Source: DATLXU01 sp035575515
GTDB taxonomy: Bacteria; Acidobacteriota; Blastocatellia; UBA7656
Reading direction: 5' to 3'
NCBI GenBank assembly: GCA_035575515.1
Contig: DATLXU010000108.1
Span: forward strand, 1-64,000
Length of the DNA: 64,000 nucleotides
Position 1 is the first letter of the stretch; each line of letters opens with the position of its first letter. Of the stretch, positions 40,832 to 49,114 are shown piece after piece. The notes beneath the pieces were generated by a model. It made no database searches and was not told where the DNA came from. It saw only the letters and a list, made by a program, of their open reading frames with translations. Position numbers and translations under genes: made by a program.

Positions 40832-41749
40832 TTACCTGAGAAGGAACACGTCGCTTGCCATTGTGACAAACAATATGACGCTCACGAATGCGTTCGTTGT
40901 GAAGAATGCCGCGTTGAGCCTTGAGAGGTCGTTGGCTTTCACGATGCTGTGTTGGTAGACAAGCAGCGCGCCGGTTGCAATCACGCCGAGAAGACCGAGC
41001 CAGCCGAGATGAGCCATGCGAAAAAAGATTACGAGCGCAGTGAACATCAATAGATGAATTCCGCGCGCTATCCACAAAGCTCGACTAATGCCAACCGCTC
41101 GCGGGATTGAGTGAAGCCCCGCGCGCCTATCGAAATCGTAATCCTGGCAGGCGTACAAAACATCGAACCCGGCAGTCCATAACATCACTGCAATCGAAAG
41201 CAACACCGGTACAATCGTTAGCTCGCCAGTGATTGCTATCCACGCGCCCGATGGAGCTATGGAAAGACACCAGCCCAGCACGAGATGCGAAGAGGCGGTG
41301 AACCGTTTGGTGTACGAGTAGAGAAAGACCGAGCCGAGCGCGACGGGCGCGAGAATCAAAGTCAGGCGATTAAGTTGCGACGCGGCGAGCAGGAATAAAG
41401 CAGATGCAGTGATCGTGAAAATCCATGCGAAGCGCAGGTCTAAGAGTCCTGCGGGCAGAGCGCGATTTGCCGTGCGCGGATTTGCCGCATCAATCTCGCG
41501 GTCTGCGATTCGATTGAAAGTCATCGCCGCGCTTCGTGCGCCTACCATCGCAAGTGTTATCCATGCGAGCTTTGTTGCCCAGAAGCTCGGCGCTTGCGGA
41601 GGGATTTCGCGCGCGGCCAATGTCGCGCCCAGAAAAGCAAACGGCAGCGCGAACAGCGTGTGCTCGATCTTTATCATTTCGAGCGTGATTCGAAGCCGCT
41701 CTTTGAAGTTTTTGTTTTTCTGTTTTGAGCTTTCAGTCAATTCTTTCAT
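40832..41749 (-). CDS. ubiA: UbiA-family prenyltransferase (4-hydroxybenzoate polyprenyltransferase)
   Basis: 305 residues with eight or so membrane segments. The first aspartate-rich motif is NRIADREIDAANPRTANR (NRxxDxxxD), the second lies in YACQDYDFDRRAGLHSIP (DxxYDxxxD-like). The family attaches a polyprenyl chain to 4-hydroxybenzoate or a related aromatic acceptor in quinone synthesis. The sequence fits the 4-hydroxybenzoate type (as also found in menaquinone-futalosine organisms), so the exact acceptor is uncertain. ATG 41749 is chosen; longer in-frame starts add a non-hydrophobic leader. Confidence 0.88.
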   Translation of the reverse strand: MKELTESSKQKNKNFKERLRITLEMIKIEHTLFALPFAFLGATLAAREIPPQAPSFWATKLAWITLAMVGARSAAMTFNRIADREIDAANPRTANRALPAGLLDLRFAWIFTITASALFLLAASQLNRLTLILAPVALGSVFLYSYTKRFTASSHLVLGWCLSIAPSGAWIAITGELTIVPVLLSIAVMLWTAGFDVLYACQDYDFDRRAGLHSIPRAVGISRALWIARGIHLLMFTALVIFFRMAHLGWLGLLGVIATGALLVYQHSIVKANDLSRLNAAFFTTNAFVSVILFVTMASDVFLLR

Positions 41750-41876
41750 TAGCGATATTCTAGCCACGCTACAAAAGCGCATCAAGCAATGCTGATTGGT
41801 TGTTGACGCAGACAAATTGAATCGAGGCAACGGCTGGTAGTAATATCGAGGTAGAATCCCACTTCGAGGTCGCGTG

Positions 41877-42356
41877 ATGATAGATACTATTCAACTCAAC
41901 GTGAACGGCAAAACAGTCCGCGTAACAGCAAGTCAGGATGCAAGCCTGCTCAATGTGCTGCGCAACGAATTGGACCTGACCGGCTCAAAGTATGGCTGCG
42001 GCGAAGGGCAGTGCGGCGCCTGCACTGTGCTGATTGATGGAGTCGCTACGCGCTCATGCATAACGAAGGCGCAGACGGTTGCGGGCAGGAAGATAACTAC
42101 AATCGAAGGGCTTGAAAGCAACGGGCGATTGCACCCGCTTCAGGAAGCGTTTCTTCAAGCAACCGCGTTGCAGTGCGGCTACTGCACGCCGGGAATGATT
42201 ATGTCGGGCGTCGCACTGCTTGCGAAGAACACCAACCCAACCGATGCGGAAATAGTTCGCGCGATGCAGGGCAACGTCTGCCGTTGCGGAGTGTATAAGC
42301 AGATAGTCGCGGCAATTAAGGATGCTGCGAAAGCGATGAAGGAGGGCGGCAAATGA
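41877..42356 (+). CDS. (2Fe-2S) subunit of IorAB-type oxidoreductase
   Basis: 159 residues, small subunit of the molybdenum hydroxylases (xanthine oxidase family; isoquinoline 1-oxidoreductase alpha, aldehyde oxidoreductase). Plant-type [2Fe-2S] cluster: KYGCGEGQCGACTVLIDGVA with SCITKAQ. Second cluster: ALQCGYCTPGMIMSGVALL, then GNVCRCGVYKQIVAAI. All eight Cys are present. GAGGT lies 6 nt before ATG 41877. Its stop overlaps the start of the large-subunit gene by 4 bp, so translation is coupled. Confidence 0.93.
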   Translation: MIDTIQLNVNGKTVRVTASQDASLLNVLRNELDLTGSKYGCGEGQCGACTVLIDGVATRSCITKAQTVAGRKITTIEGLESNGRLHPLQEAFLQATALQCGYCTPGMIMSGVALLAKNTNPTDAEIVRAMQGNVCRCGVYKQIVAAIKDAAKAMKEGGK

Positions 42357-44515
42357 GCGAGAACAACTTGATTGAATTTCTCATCGAGCCTGAGCGGTAT
42401 GAGTTGAATGCCGCGCCCGCGTACTCGTTTGCAATGGACCGTCGTCAGTTCTTCAAGTCGCTCGGCGGCGGCCTCGTTGTTTTGTTCCTCTTCAAAGATG
42501 CGAAAGCACAGGAGTCGGGTGGGCCGGGTCGGCAACAGAATCAGCAGAGGCCGCAGGAGATAGGAGCGTGGCTGCACATCGCAGAAGACGGCTCGGTAAC
42601 GGCTTATACTGGCAAAGTGGAGGTCGGGCAAAACATACGCACCTCGCTCACGCAGGCCGTCGCCGAAGAGCTTCGCGCACCCGTCGCTTCAATCAAACTT
42701 GTCATGGGCGACACCGACCTTACGCCTTTCGATATGGGAACGTTCGGCAGCCGCACAACGCCAGATATGAATTTGCAGCTCCGCAAAGTTGCCGCCGCCG
42801 CGCGCGAGGTGTTGATTGACCTTGCCGCCGAGCAGTGGAAAACAGACCGCAGCGCCCTCACGGCCTCTGAGGGCAAAATCACCAACGCTGCGACTAAACA
42901 ATCGCTCACCTATGGTCAACTCACTAAGGGACAGAAACTGATGAAAGCCGTGAGCGGCAACGCGCCGCTTGCATCAGCCGAGCGATGGAAGGTTGCGGGC
43001 AAATCAATTCCGAAGGTTGACGGGCGAGCGTTCGTAACAGGAAAGCACAAGTACACTTCGGATATGAAGCTGCCGGGTATGTTGTACGGAAAAATCTTGA
43101 GGCCGAATGCCGTCGGCGCGCGGCTGGCTTCTGTCGACACTCGCGGAGCGGAATCAATCGCAGGCGTTACAGTCGTCCGCGACGGCGACTTCATCGGAGT
43201 CGCTGCGCCAAGCCCTGAGGCGGCTACAAGCGCGATTGCTGCAATCAAAGCTGAATGGAAAGCCCCTGAGCCGCAGCCGTCTTCAAAAGATATTTTCGAT
43301 TATCTGAAGAAGCATCCGGCTGAATCCCAAGAAGGGCGCGGCGGCAACGCAACCGTCACGGGGAATGTTGATGAGGCGATGGCAGCGGCTGACAAGAAAC
43401 TTGAGCAGACCTACACCGTTCATTACATCGCGCACGTTCCGCTTGAGCCTCGCGCCGCCGTCGCAGAATGGCGCGGCGAAAGCGTTACCGTGTGGACGGG
43501 CACGCAGCGCCCGTTCGGCGTTCGCTCGGAACTCGCGCGAGCGTTTCATATCCCTGAGGAGCGAGTGCGCGTGATCATGCCCGACACGGGTTCAGGCTAC
43601 GGCGGCAAGCACACGGGCGAAACGGCGATTGAAGCGGCGCGACTGGCTCGCGCTGCGGGCAAGCCTGTGAAAGTCGTCTGGACCAGGCAGGAAGAATTCA
43701 CGTGGGCGTACTTCCGGCCCGCAGGCGTGATTGAAGTCAAAGCCGCGCTTGCGAAAGACGGAACTGTCACGGCTTGGGAATTTCACAACTACAACTCAGG
43801 CCCTGCGGCGATTCGCACGCCGTACAACGTCGCAAATCAAAAGATAGAGTTTCATCAAACGCTTTATCCTCTCCGTCAAGGTTCATACCGCGGCCTCGCT
43901 GCAACGGCGAACAACTTCGCTCGCGAATCTTTCATGGATGAACTTGCGCACGCCGCCAAGATGGACCCGCTCGAATTTCGATTGAAGAATATGAAAGACG
44001 CGCGGCTGAAAGCTGTGCTCGAAGCAGCCGCCGAAAAATTCGGATGGGGGAAATCTAAGCCCGCCGAAGGTCACGGCTTCGGCATTGCATGCGGTTTTGA
44101 AAAAGGCGGATATGTTGCTACGTGCGCCGAAGTCGCGGTTGATCGCGCGAGCAGAGCCGTCAAGATTGTGCGCGCTGTGAATGTGTTCGAGTGCGGCGCG
44201 ATAGTCAACCCTGACCATTTGCGGAGCCAGATAGAAGGCGCGCTCGTGATGGGAATTGGCGGCGCGTTGTTTGAATCAATCCAGTTTGAAAACGGGCGAA
44301 TCCTCAACGCGAGCCTTTCAGAGTATCGCGTGCCTCGATTCAGCGACCTGCCTGCAATCGAAGTCGTTATGATTGACCGCAAAGATTTGCCATCAGCTGG
44401 CGCGGGTGAGACTCCGATCATCGGCATCGCGCCTGCTGTGGGCAATGCGATATTTGATATAGCAGGCGTTCGGTTGCGAACGCTGCCGATGGCTCCAATC
44501 GGGCTGAAGTCCTAG
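42353..44515 (+). CDS. Molybdopterin-binding large subunit of IorAB-type oxidoreductase
   Basis: 720 residues. A twin-arginine-like stretch (MDRRQFFKSLGGG) about 28 residues in, followed by LVVLFLF, suggests Tat export with the cofactors bound. Molybdenum-site segments: TYTVHYIAHVPLEPRAAVAE, TQRPFGVRSELARAFHIPEE, MPDTGSGYGGKHTGE, and GIAPAVGNAIFDIAGVRLR near the end. The active-site Glu region of molybdenum hydroxylases is in the C-terminal GAGETPIIGIAPA. The enzyme hydroxylates an aldehyde or N-heteroaromatic; the substrate and electron acceptor are not known. No cytochrome or maturation gene (XdhC-like) is adjacent. Confidence 0.9.
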   Translation: MSENNLIEFLIEPERYELNAAPAYSFAMDRRQFFKSLGGGLVVLFLFKDAKAQESGGPGRQQNQQRPQEIGAWLHIAEDGSVTAYTGKVEVGQNIRTSLTQAVAEELRAPVASIKLVMGDTDLTPFDMGTFGSRTTPDMNLQLRKVAAAAREVLIDLAAEQWKTDRSALTASEGKITNAATKQSLTYGQLTKGQKLMKAVSGNAPLASAERWKVAGKSIPKVDGRAFVTGKHKYTSDMKLPGMLYGKILRPNAVGARLASVDTRGAESIAGVTVVRDGDFIGVAAPSPEAATSAIAAIKAEWKAPEPQPSSKDIFDYLKKHPAESQEGRGGNATVTGNVDEAMAAADKKLEQTYTVHYIAHVPLEPRAAVAEWRGESVTVWTGTQRPFGVRSELARAFHIPEERVRVIMPDTGSGYGGKHTGETAIEAARLARAAGKPVKVVWTRQEEFTWAYFRPAGVIEVKAALAKDGTVTAWEFHNYNSGPAAIRTPYNVANQKIEFHQTLYPLRQGSYRGLAATANNFARESFMDELAHAAKMDPLEFRLKNMKDARLKAVLEAAAEKFGWGKSKPAEGHGFGIACGFEKGGYVATCAEVAVDRASRAVKIVRAVNVFECGAIVNPDHLRSQIEGALVMGIGGALFESIQFENGRILNASLSEYRVPRFSDLPAIEVVMIDRKDLPSAGAGETPIIGIAPAVGNAIFDIAGVRLRTLPMAPIGLKS

Positions 44516-44525
44516 CGATGAGATT

Positions 44526-44592
44526 CTCCACGAAGGACGCTAATGGCACTGATGAAATGCTTTGTGATTCCTTGCGCCCTTCGTGGATTTTT
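44526..44592. terminator. Terminator-like hairpin after the IorAB genes
   Basis: TCCACGAAGG (44526-44535) pairs with CCTTCGTGGA (about 44577-44586), followed on the + strand by TTTTTT. It lies between the large-subunit stop (44515) and the convergent HTH gene, and could serve both directions. Confidence 0.7.
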
Positions 44593-44936
44593 TATTCGTT
44601 GAAATCAGAATAGAGGTCTTCGAATGAAAGCTGCGGGCTTGGCTCTGCTTCGTCGCGCTGCCCGTCGTCTGATTGAGCGCGGGCAGATTGAACGGGCTTG
44701 AGCGCGCGCTGCACGTCGCGAAGGTTGAACCGAATCAATCGGTCCGTGAGCATCACGGCGGGGATGCGGCCCGCGCGGCGCAGGCGATGAATGGTCGACT
44801 CGCTCACCTGCAAAACTTCCGCAAGCTGGCGCGCAGTGAGGTATTCGATCTTCTTTTCCTTCGCGTGATCAAACGGCTCCGGCTCGCTCGCCTGCGCGGG
44901 AGTTTTGCGGCTTCGAGTTTTCTGGCGATCTTCCAT
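44592..44936 (-). CDS. Excisionase-type HTH (MerR-like) DNA-binding protein
   Basis: 114 residues. The HTH domain reads IEYLTARQLAEVLQVSESTI then HRLRRAGRIPAVMLTDRLIR and FNLRDVQRAL, the 'DNA-binding protein, excisionase family' pattern. The N-terminus (about 30 residues) and C-terminal acidic tail (LSFEDLYSDFNE) are low complexity. It lies on the minus strand directly after the carboxypeptidase-regulatory-like gene (stop and start touch). No integrase, attachment site or phage gene lies near, so a regulatory role is more likely than excision. Confidence 0.78.
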   Translation of the reverse strand: MEDRQKTRSRKTPAQASEPEPFDHAKEKKIEYLTARQLAEVLQVSESTIHRLRRAGRIPAVMLTDRLIRFNLRDVQRALKPVQSARAQSDDGQRDEAEPSPQLSFEDLYSDFNE

Positions 44937-45566
44937 TTATTTCTTAACAGGCTCAAGCGAAAACGCGAGCGGAACCGATTCGCTCTCGTTCACGTCAATG
45001 GTTTTCGTCTGCGCTTTGTATCCGCTAAGCGATGCGGTCACCAGATACCGCGCACGCTCCGATGGCACCCTGAAAGCGAACTCGCCGCGATTGTTCGTGA
45101 CGTAATCGCTTGTGAATGATTTAAAGCGACGGCCTTCTTTCTTCTCTTCGTCTGTCGCAATGCGAATCAGTTTCAATTTCACGCCCGCAAGCGACCTGCC
45201 GTCAGCATCGAATACGGCTCCTCGTATGCGCGAAGTGCCCCGCTCTTTTTGCAGGCGGATAGTCTTTATAGTCGTCTCTTTGCCTTCTTCAACCTGCTGC
45301 ATGTCGGTAAGCTTGCCGCTTCGATAACCTTCGGCGTCGAAAGCGACGGTATAATCTCCCGGCTCAAGGTCAAGCGAGTAACAGCCCGACTGGTCAGTCT
45401 TTGTCTCTTTGGTCGAGCGGTCGCGGCTGCTCATCACAGTGATTGCAACATCCGCGAGCGGCTTGCCTTTTTCGTTCTCGACCCTGCCCTTGAGAGTGCC
45501 GGTCTTTTGCGCGGCTGCGGCCAGCGAGCATAAAACAACTAACGCGCTTAGAAAAACCTGCTTCAT
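44937..45566 (-). CDS. Secreted protein with two carboxypeptidase-regulatory-like domains
   Basis: About 209 residues. The signal peptide MKQVFLSALVVLCSLAAAAQ is followed by two CarboxypepD_reg-like beta-sandwich repeats: GTLKGRVENEKGKPLADVAI with QSGCYSLDLEPGDYTVAFDA, and SRIRGAVFDADGRSLAGVKL with GEFAFRVPSERARYLVTASL. Such domains are often anchors or binding modules on secreted proteins; here no catalytic partner is attached. ATG 45566 with GGGGAAG upstream is preferred. It sits immediately upstream of the excisionase-type HTH gene and is likely co-transcribed with it. Confidence 0.8.
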   Translation of the reverse strand: MKQVFLSALVVLCSLAAAAQKTGTLKGRVENEKGKPLADVAITVMSSRDRSTKETKTDQSGCYSLDLEPGDYTVAFDAEGYRSGKLTDMQQVEEGKETTIKTIRLQKERGTSRIRGAVFDADGRSLAGVKLKLIRIATDEEKKEGRRFKSFTSDYVTNNRGEFAFRVPSERARYLVTASLSGYKAQTKTIDVNESESVPLAFSLEPVKK

Positions 45567-45639
45567 CAAAACTTCCCCTTGATTGTTCATTATGATTCGG
45601 TTTCATTGATTGTGCGGTTTGGGCTGGAAAAAAGTCAAA

Positions 45640-45703
45640 TCGTCATTTGTCATTAGTCCTTTGTTCGTTGTGTGAATACAAATGACAACGGATTAATGAC
45701 AAT
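45640..45703. repeat. Palindromic repeat, heptad arms, in divergent spacer
   Basis: The left arm (45641-45671) is built of GTCATTT GTCATTA GTCCTTT GTTCGTT; the right arm (45679-45702) of CAAATGA CAACGGA TTAATGA. They pair imperfectly over about 20 bp. It lies between the divergent carboxypeptidase-regulatory-like and rsmD genes, where it cannot be a simple terminator for either. Confidence 0.75.
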
Positions 45704-45727
45704 CTATCATCAGGTCGAGGAACGGCT

Positions 45728-46309
45728 GTGAGAGTAATCGGCGGAATCTATCGAGGCAGAAGGCTCCGCGCGCCCGCAGGGCTTGAGGTGCGCCCGACTT
45801 CGGACCGGCTGCGCGAGTCGCTATTTAACATTCTCGCGCCGCGCATCGAAGGCAGCCGATTCCTCGACATCTGCGCAGGAACAGGCGCGGTCGGAATCGA
45901 GGCTCTCAGTCGCGGCGCATCAAGCGCAACTTTCATTGATCGCTCGCGCCGCTCGATTGCGGCAATCGAATCGAACCTTCGCGCGCTCGGCATTGAAGAC
46001 GAAGCAACCGTAATTAATCGCGATGCCGCAGCCGCGCTCAAGCGGCTCGCCGACGAAGAACAGCAATTTGACATTATATTTTTCGACCCGCCCTATGCGT
46101 CGGAGATTTATTCGCAAGTGATGCGACAGCTTGGCACAAGCAGCATAATCGCGGATGACTCAATCGTAATCGTAGAGCATCGAGCGAAGACGCCGCCCGC
46201 GACCGATTACGGCAAGCTCAAAATCTATCGGGTTGTACGGCAGGGCGAATCGGCGCTTGCGTTTTACGCAGTAGCCAGTGCCCAACAGGAGATGCAAGAC
46301 AGTAGATAA
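45728..46309 (+). CDS. rsmD: 16S rRNA (guanine(966)-N(2))-methyltransferase
   Basis: 193 residues. RsmD methylates N2 of G966 in 16S rRNA. Seen: MRVIGGIYRGRRLRAPAGLE at the start (GTG initiation), VRPTSDRLRESLFNIL, RFLDICAGTGAVGIEALSRG as motif I, and FDIIFFDPPYASEIYSQVMR (the NPPY-like DPPY motif IV). The last 14 residues (VASAQQEMQDSR) lie on one arm of a palindromic repeat and may be non-native sequence. coaD follows, the usual bacterial order rsmD-coaD. Confidence 0.93.
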   Translation: MRVIGGIYRGRRLRAPAGLEVRPTSDRLRESLFNILAPRIEGSRFLDICAGTGAVGIEALSRGASSATFIDRSRRSIAAIESNLRALGIEDEATVINRDAAAALKRLADEEQQFDIIFFDPPYASEIYSQVMRQLGTSSIIADDSIVIVEHRAKTPPATDYGKLKIYRVVRQGESALAFYAVASAQQEMQDSR

Positions 46310-46374
46310 TAATACCAGCCTGCTTTCTTCTGTTCGCCGACCACTGACCACTGGCCACTGAGTACTGACCCGTG
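46266..46374. repeat. Palindromic repeat at the rsmD-coaD junction
   Basis: The right arm 46337-46374 is a run of 7-mers (CGACCAC TGACCAC TGGCCAC TGAGTAC TGACCCG). The left arm, GCAGTAGCCAGTG and so on (46267 onward), lies within the last codons of rsmD and pairs partly with it. The remaining spacer to coaD (46375-46428) holds its ribosome-binding site. Confidence 0.6.
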
Positions 46375-46428
46375 CTAGTATCGCGGGCTGAATGATGTGC
46401 GCTTCAAAAAAACTCTAGGAGAGATTGA

Positions 46429-46911
46429 GTGACGCGCCGCGCGATTTATCCGGGATCATTCGACCCGCTGACGATGGGCCACCTCGACATCATCGAGCGG
46501 TCGGCCAGGCTGTTTGACGAAGTGATTGTCGCCGTTTTAATCAACCTCGACAAGCAGCCCTTGTTTTCAACCGATGAGCGGGTCGAGATGATGCGCGAAG
46601 TCATACCCTGGCCTAACGTGAAGGTCGGCACCTTTCACGGGCTGCTTGTGCATTACGCCGTCGAGCAGGGCGCGCAGGTAATTGTGAGGGGCATTCGCGC
46701 GGTATCGGATTATGAGTACGAGTTGCAGATGGCGTTGATGAATCGCAGGCTTGAGCCATCGGTCGAGACGGTTTTCTTGATGGCCGCCGAAGCCTATTCT
46801 TATATCAGCTCACGCTTGATTAAAGAAGTGTTCAAGCTCGGCGGCTCGATCACGGGTCTCGTGCCTGAGCTTGTCGAGCGACGGATGAAGGAGAAGATAA
46901 GTGTCGGGTGA
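46429..46911 (+). CDS. coaD: Phosphopantetheine adenylyltransferase
   Basis: 160 residues. CoaD converts 4'-phosphopantetheine and ATP to dephospho-CoA in coenzyme A synthesis. Visible are the nucleotidyltransferase motif RAIYPGSFDPLTMGHLDIIE (TxGH/HIGH type), FHGLLVHYAVEQGAQVIVRG with IRAVSDYEYELQMALMNRRL, and EAYSYISSRLIKEVFKLGGS. GTG 46429 is the start, with TAGGAG upstream. The last codons (SVG) and the TGA stop lie within the first 7-mers of the downstream palindromic repeat, so the C-terminal tail may be trimmed or extended by it. Confidence 0.95.
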   Translation: MTRRAIYPGSFDPLTMGHLDIIERSARLFDEVIVAVLINLDKQPLFSTDERVEMMREVIPWPNVKVGTFHGLLVHYAVEQGAQVIVRGIRAVSDYEYELQMALMNRRLEPSVETVFLMAAEAYSYISSRLIKEVFKLGGSITGLVPELVERRMKEKISVG

Positions 46912-47012
46912 CGGGTGCCAGGTGCTGGGTGACCGGTATCGGTTGTCGGCGGTAAATAAGCTTCCAAATAGAATTCTGCCTGACACCCGTCACCCGACAC
47001 CCGAAACCCAGC
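46901..47012. repeat. Palindromic repeat spanning the coaD stop codon
   Basis: The left arm 46901-46952 is GTGTCGG GTGACGG GTGCCAG GTGCTGG GTGACCG GTATCGG and so on; the right arm 46979-47012 is CTGACAC CCGTCAC CCGACAC CCGAAAC. The left arm supplies the coaD stop codon. The aminotransferase ribosome-binding site lies just after the right arm. Confidence 0.9.
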
Positions 47013-47021
47013 GAGGGGCCA

Positions 47022-48215
47022 ATGAGCAAAGCGGTTTTCAAAGAATCAGAAAATGCGGCGGAGATGGAAGTCTCTTCGACGCTTGCCGTGTTGATGGAAG
47101 CCGAGCGGTTGCGCGCCGAAGGCGTTGACCTGGTTGATCTAGGCGCGGGCGAGCCTGACTTTCCCACGCCTGCCAACGTCAAAGAGGCAGCCGTGCGCGC
47201 AATCGAACGGAACTTCACGCGTTACACTTCGACGAGCGGCATCGCGCCCTTAAGAAAGGCGATTGTCAAAATGATCGAGCGCGATTTCGGCGCAAGCTAT
47301 GACCCCGCGCAGGTACTCGTGACGATGGGCGGCAAGCAGGCGATCTTCAACGCGATGGCTACTCTGCTGAATCCCGGCGATGAGGTGCTGATTCCTTCGC
47401 CTTACTGGGTGACGTTTCCTGAGATTGTTAAATTCCTTCGCGCCCGTTCGGTCTTCATTGATACCGAGCCGAACAGGTTTCAACTCACGGCTGAGATGGT
47501 GCGCAACGCAATCACTCCGCGCTCGCGGTTGTTGATTATTAATTCGCCGAATAATCCTTCAGGCCGCATCATCGCGCCCGGCGAGTTTCGGCGCATAATC
47601 GAGGTCTGCGTCGAGCGCGACGTGTGGGTTATTAGCGATGAGTGTTATCTGTATTTTGCTTATCCGCCAGCCGCGCCGTTCACTGCCGGGCAATTGCCTG
47701 ATGAAGTAAGGTCGCGCGTGATGGTGTGCGGATCATTCTCGAAATCGCACGCGATGACGGGCTGGCGAATAGGGTTCGCGCTTGGCTCGCGCGAGTGGAT
47801 CGCTTCAATGCTGAAGGTGCAGAGCCATTCGACATCGAACGCGAACTCGATAACTCAGATGGCCGCAGTTGAAGCAGCAACAGGGCAGCAGGAATCTGTA
47901 AGAGAGATGATTGCTGAGTACAAGCAGCGGCGTGATTGGATAGTGCCCGCGTTGAACGCGATTGAAGGAATCACCTGCGAGCAGCCTGAGGGCGCGTTTT
48001 ACGTAATGCCGAACGTGAAGGGATTGTTCGGGGGGCGTGTGAATAATTCCTCGGAGCTTGCGAAGGTTCTATTGGATGAGGCTCACGTCGTCGTGACTGC
48101 CGGGTCGGCTTTCGGAATCGAAGGCTACATCAGGATTTCATACGCCAACTCACTTGAAGCAATTCAGCGCGGCGTTGAGCGAATCGCGGATGTGGCGCGA
48201 AAGCTGGTGAAGTGA
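47022..48215 (+). CDS. Class I/II pyridoxal-phosphate aminotransferase (AspC-like)
   Basis: 397 residues, fold type I. Seen: VDLVDLGAGEPDFPTPANVK, TSGIAPLRKAIVKMIERDF, INSPNNPSGRIIAP and CYLYFAYPPAAPFTAGQ, with the PLP Lys in MVCGSFSKSHAMTGWRIGFA. The substrate is probably aspartate or a related amino acid and 2-oxoglutarate, as in AspC/AspB types. It follows coaD across the palindromic repeat. ATG 47022 has GAGGGG upstream. Confidence 0.9.
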   Translation: MSKAVFKESENAAEMEVSSTLAVLMEAERLRAEGVDLVDLGAGEPDFPTPANVKEAAVRAIERNFTRYTSTSGIAPLRKAIVKMIERDFGASYDPAQVLVTMGGKQAIFNAMATLLNPGDEVLIPSPYWVTFPEIVKFLRARSVFIDTEPNRFQLTAEMVRNAITPRSRLLIINSPNNPSGRIIAPGEFRRIIEVCVERDVWVISDECYLYFAYPPAAPFTAGQLPDEVRSRVMVCGSFSKSHAMTGWRIGFALGSREWIASMLKVQSHSTSNANSITQMAAVEAATGQQESVREMIAEYKQRRDWIVPALNAIEGITCEQPEGAFYVMPNVKGLFGGRVNNSSELAKVLLDEAHVVVTAGSAFGIEGYIRISYANSLEAIQRGVERIADVARKLVK

Positions 48216-48307
48216 AGAAATTCTATGGCCGCGTGAGTCAATAAGAGCTTCGCCCACGCGGTTGAACTCGTCTTTATGAAGAGAAAGGTCGGAAAGAGAT
48301 TCGAGCT

Positions 48308-49099
48308 ATGAGATTTGGAAAAAGAGCACTTTATTGTACATACGTGATTGTTGTAATTTCGCTCATCGGCTGCAAAGACGGCAACAAGAATTCGCAACCG
48401 GCGAGCGGGTCAACGTCTTCGCCGTCAACCACTGCTCCATCGTCAACCTCTGCGCCTCCCGGGGAGGTCGAAAAAGCCAAACCTGCGCCGGGAACCGGCA
48501 ACGTGCAGGGAAAGGTCTTATACAACGGCCAGCCTGTTGAGAATATCGAAGTCAAGCTGTGCGAAAAATTCAACCAGTACTTCGGCGGATGCGAAGGCAA
48601 ATCCTATACAACGCGCACGGACAAGAACGGCGAGTACCTCATCGCCAACGTCGAGCCGAAAACCTATGAGGGGCTGCTGGCGCGAGTGTTTAACACAGAC
48701 TCGTTTATCTTTGCAGCCGAAGGATTCGGAATCAGCTCCGCCAAGTATGAAGTGGCTGCGGATAAGACTCTGTTTGTAAGGCCCACCAACCTGTTCAAAT
48801 CGGATTTGAAGACGTTGAATCCGAAGGCAGGATCAAAGGTGAGCGTGCAAAACCTTGAGCTGAAATGGGAGCCGTATCCAGACGCGGCCTATTACAAGTT
48901 CAGCCTTTACGCCGATGACGTGAACGTCACGTCGCCTTACGTCAACGAACGCGTGGACGGGACTTCGTTCGCCATTGATAAGCCCATGCAAAAAGGCACG
49001 TACCGCTGGAAGCTGGAAGCGTACAACAGCGCGGATATCAAGCTGGCGGAAAACAGCGACGAGATTAAATTCACAATTACCGATGGCGGTGGTTCATAA
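48308..49099 (+). CDS. Lipoprotein with carboxypeptidase-regulatory-like and fibronectin-like domains
   Basis: 263 residues. The lipobox is in CTYVIVVISLIGCKDG (LIGC, Cys22), followed by a Ser/Thr/Pro-rich linker (about 29-60) and a CarboxypepD_reg-like domain (GTGNVQGKVLYNGQPVENIE ... YTTRTDKNGEYLIANVEPKT). The C-terminal part (about 160-263) looks like a fibronectin-type beta sandwich (SVQNLELKWEPYPDAAYYKF, GTYRWKLEAYNSADIKLAEN). A surface-exposed binding role is inferred; the ligand is unknown. ATG 48308. Confidence 0.75.
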   Translation: MRFGKRALYCTYVIVVISLIGCKDGNKNSQPASGSTSSPSTTAPSSTSAPPGEVEKAKPAPGTGNVQGKVLYNGQPVENIEVKLCEKFNQYFGGCEGKSYTTRTDKNGEYLIANVEPKTYEGLLARVFNTDSFIFAAEGFGISSAKYEVAADKTLFVRPTNLFKSDLKTLNPKAGSKVSVQNLELKWEPYPDAAYYKFSLYADDVNVTSPYVNERVDGTSFAIDKPMQKGTYRWKLEAYNSADIKLAENSDEIKFTITDGGGS

Positions 49100-49114
49100 G
49101 CGAATCGTCGAGCT

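Noticed and set aside
44592..44936. Prophage or integrative element signalled by the excisionase-like HTH gene
   Set aside because: No integrase, attachment site or phage gene lies nearby; the gene is coupled to a secreted-protein gene.
48229..48261. CCGCGTG/CACGCGG inverted repeat after the aminotransferase gene
   Set aside because: The arms are only 7 bp and no T-run follows, so neither terminator nor operator can be supported.
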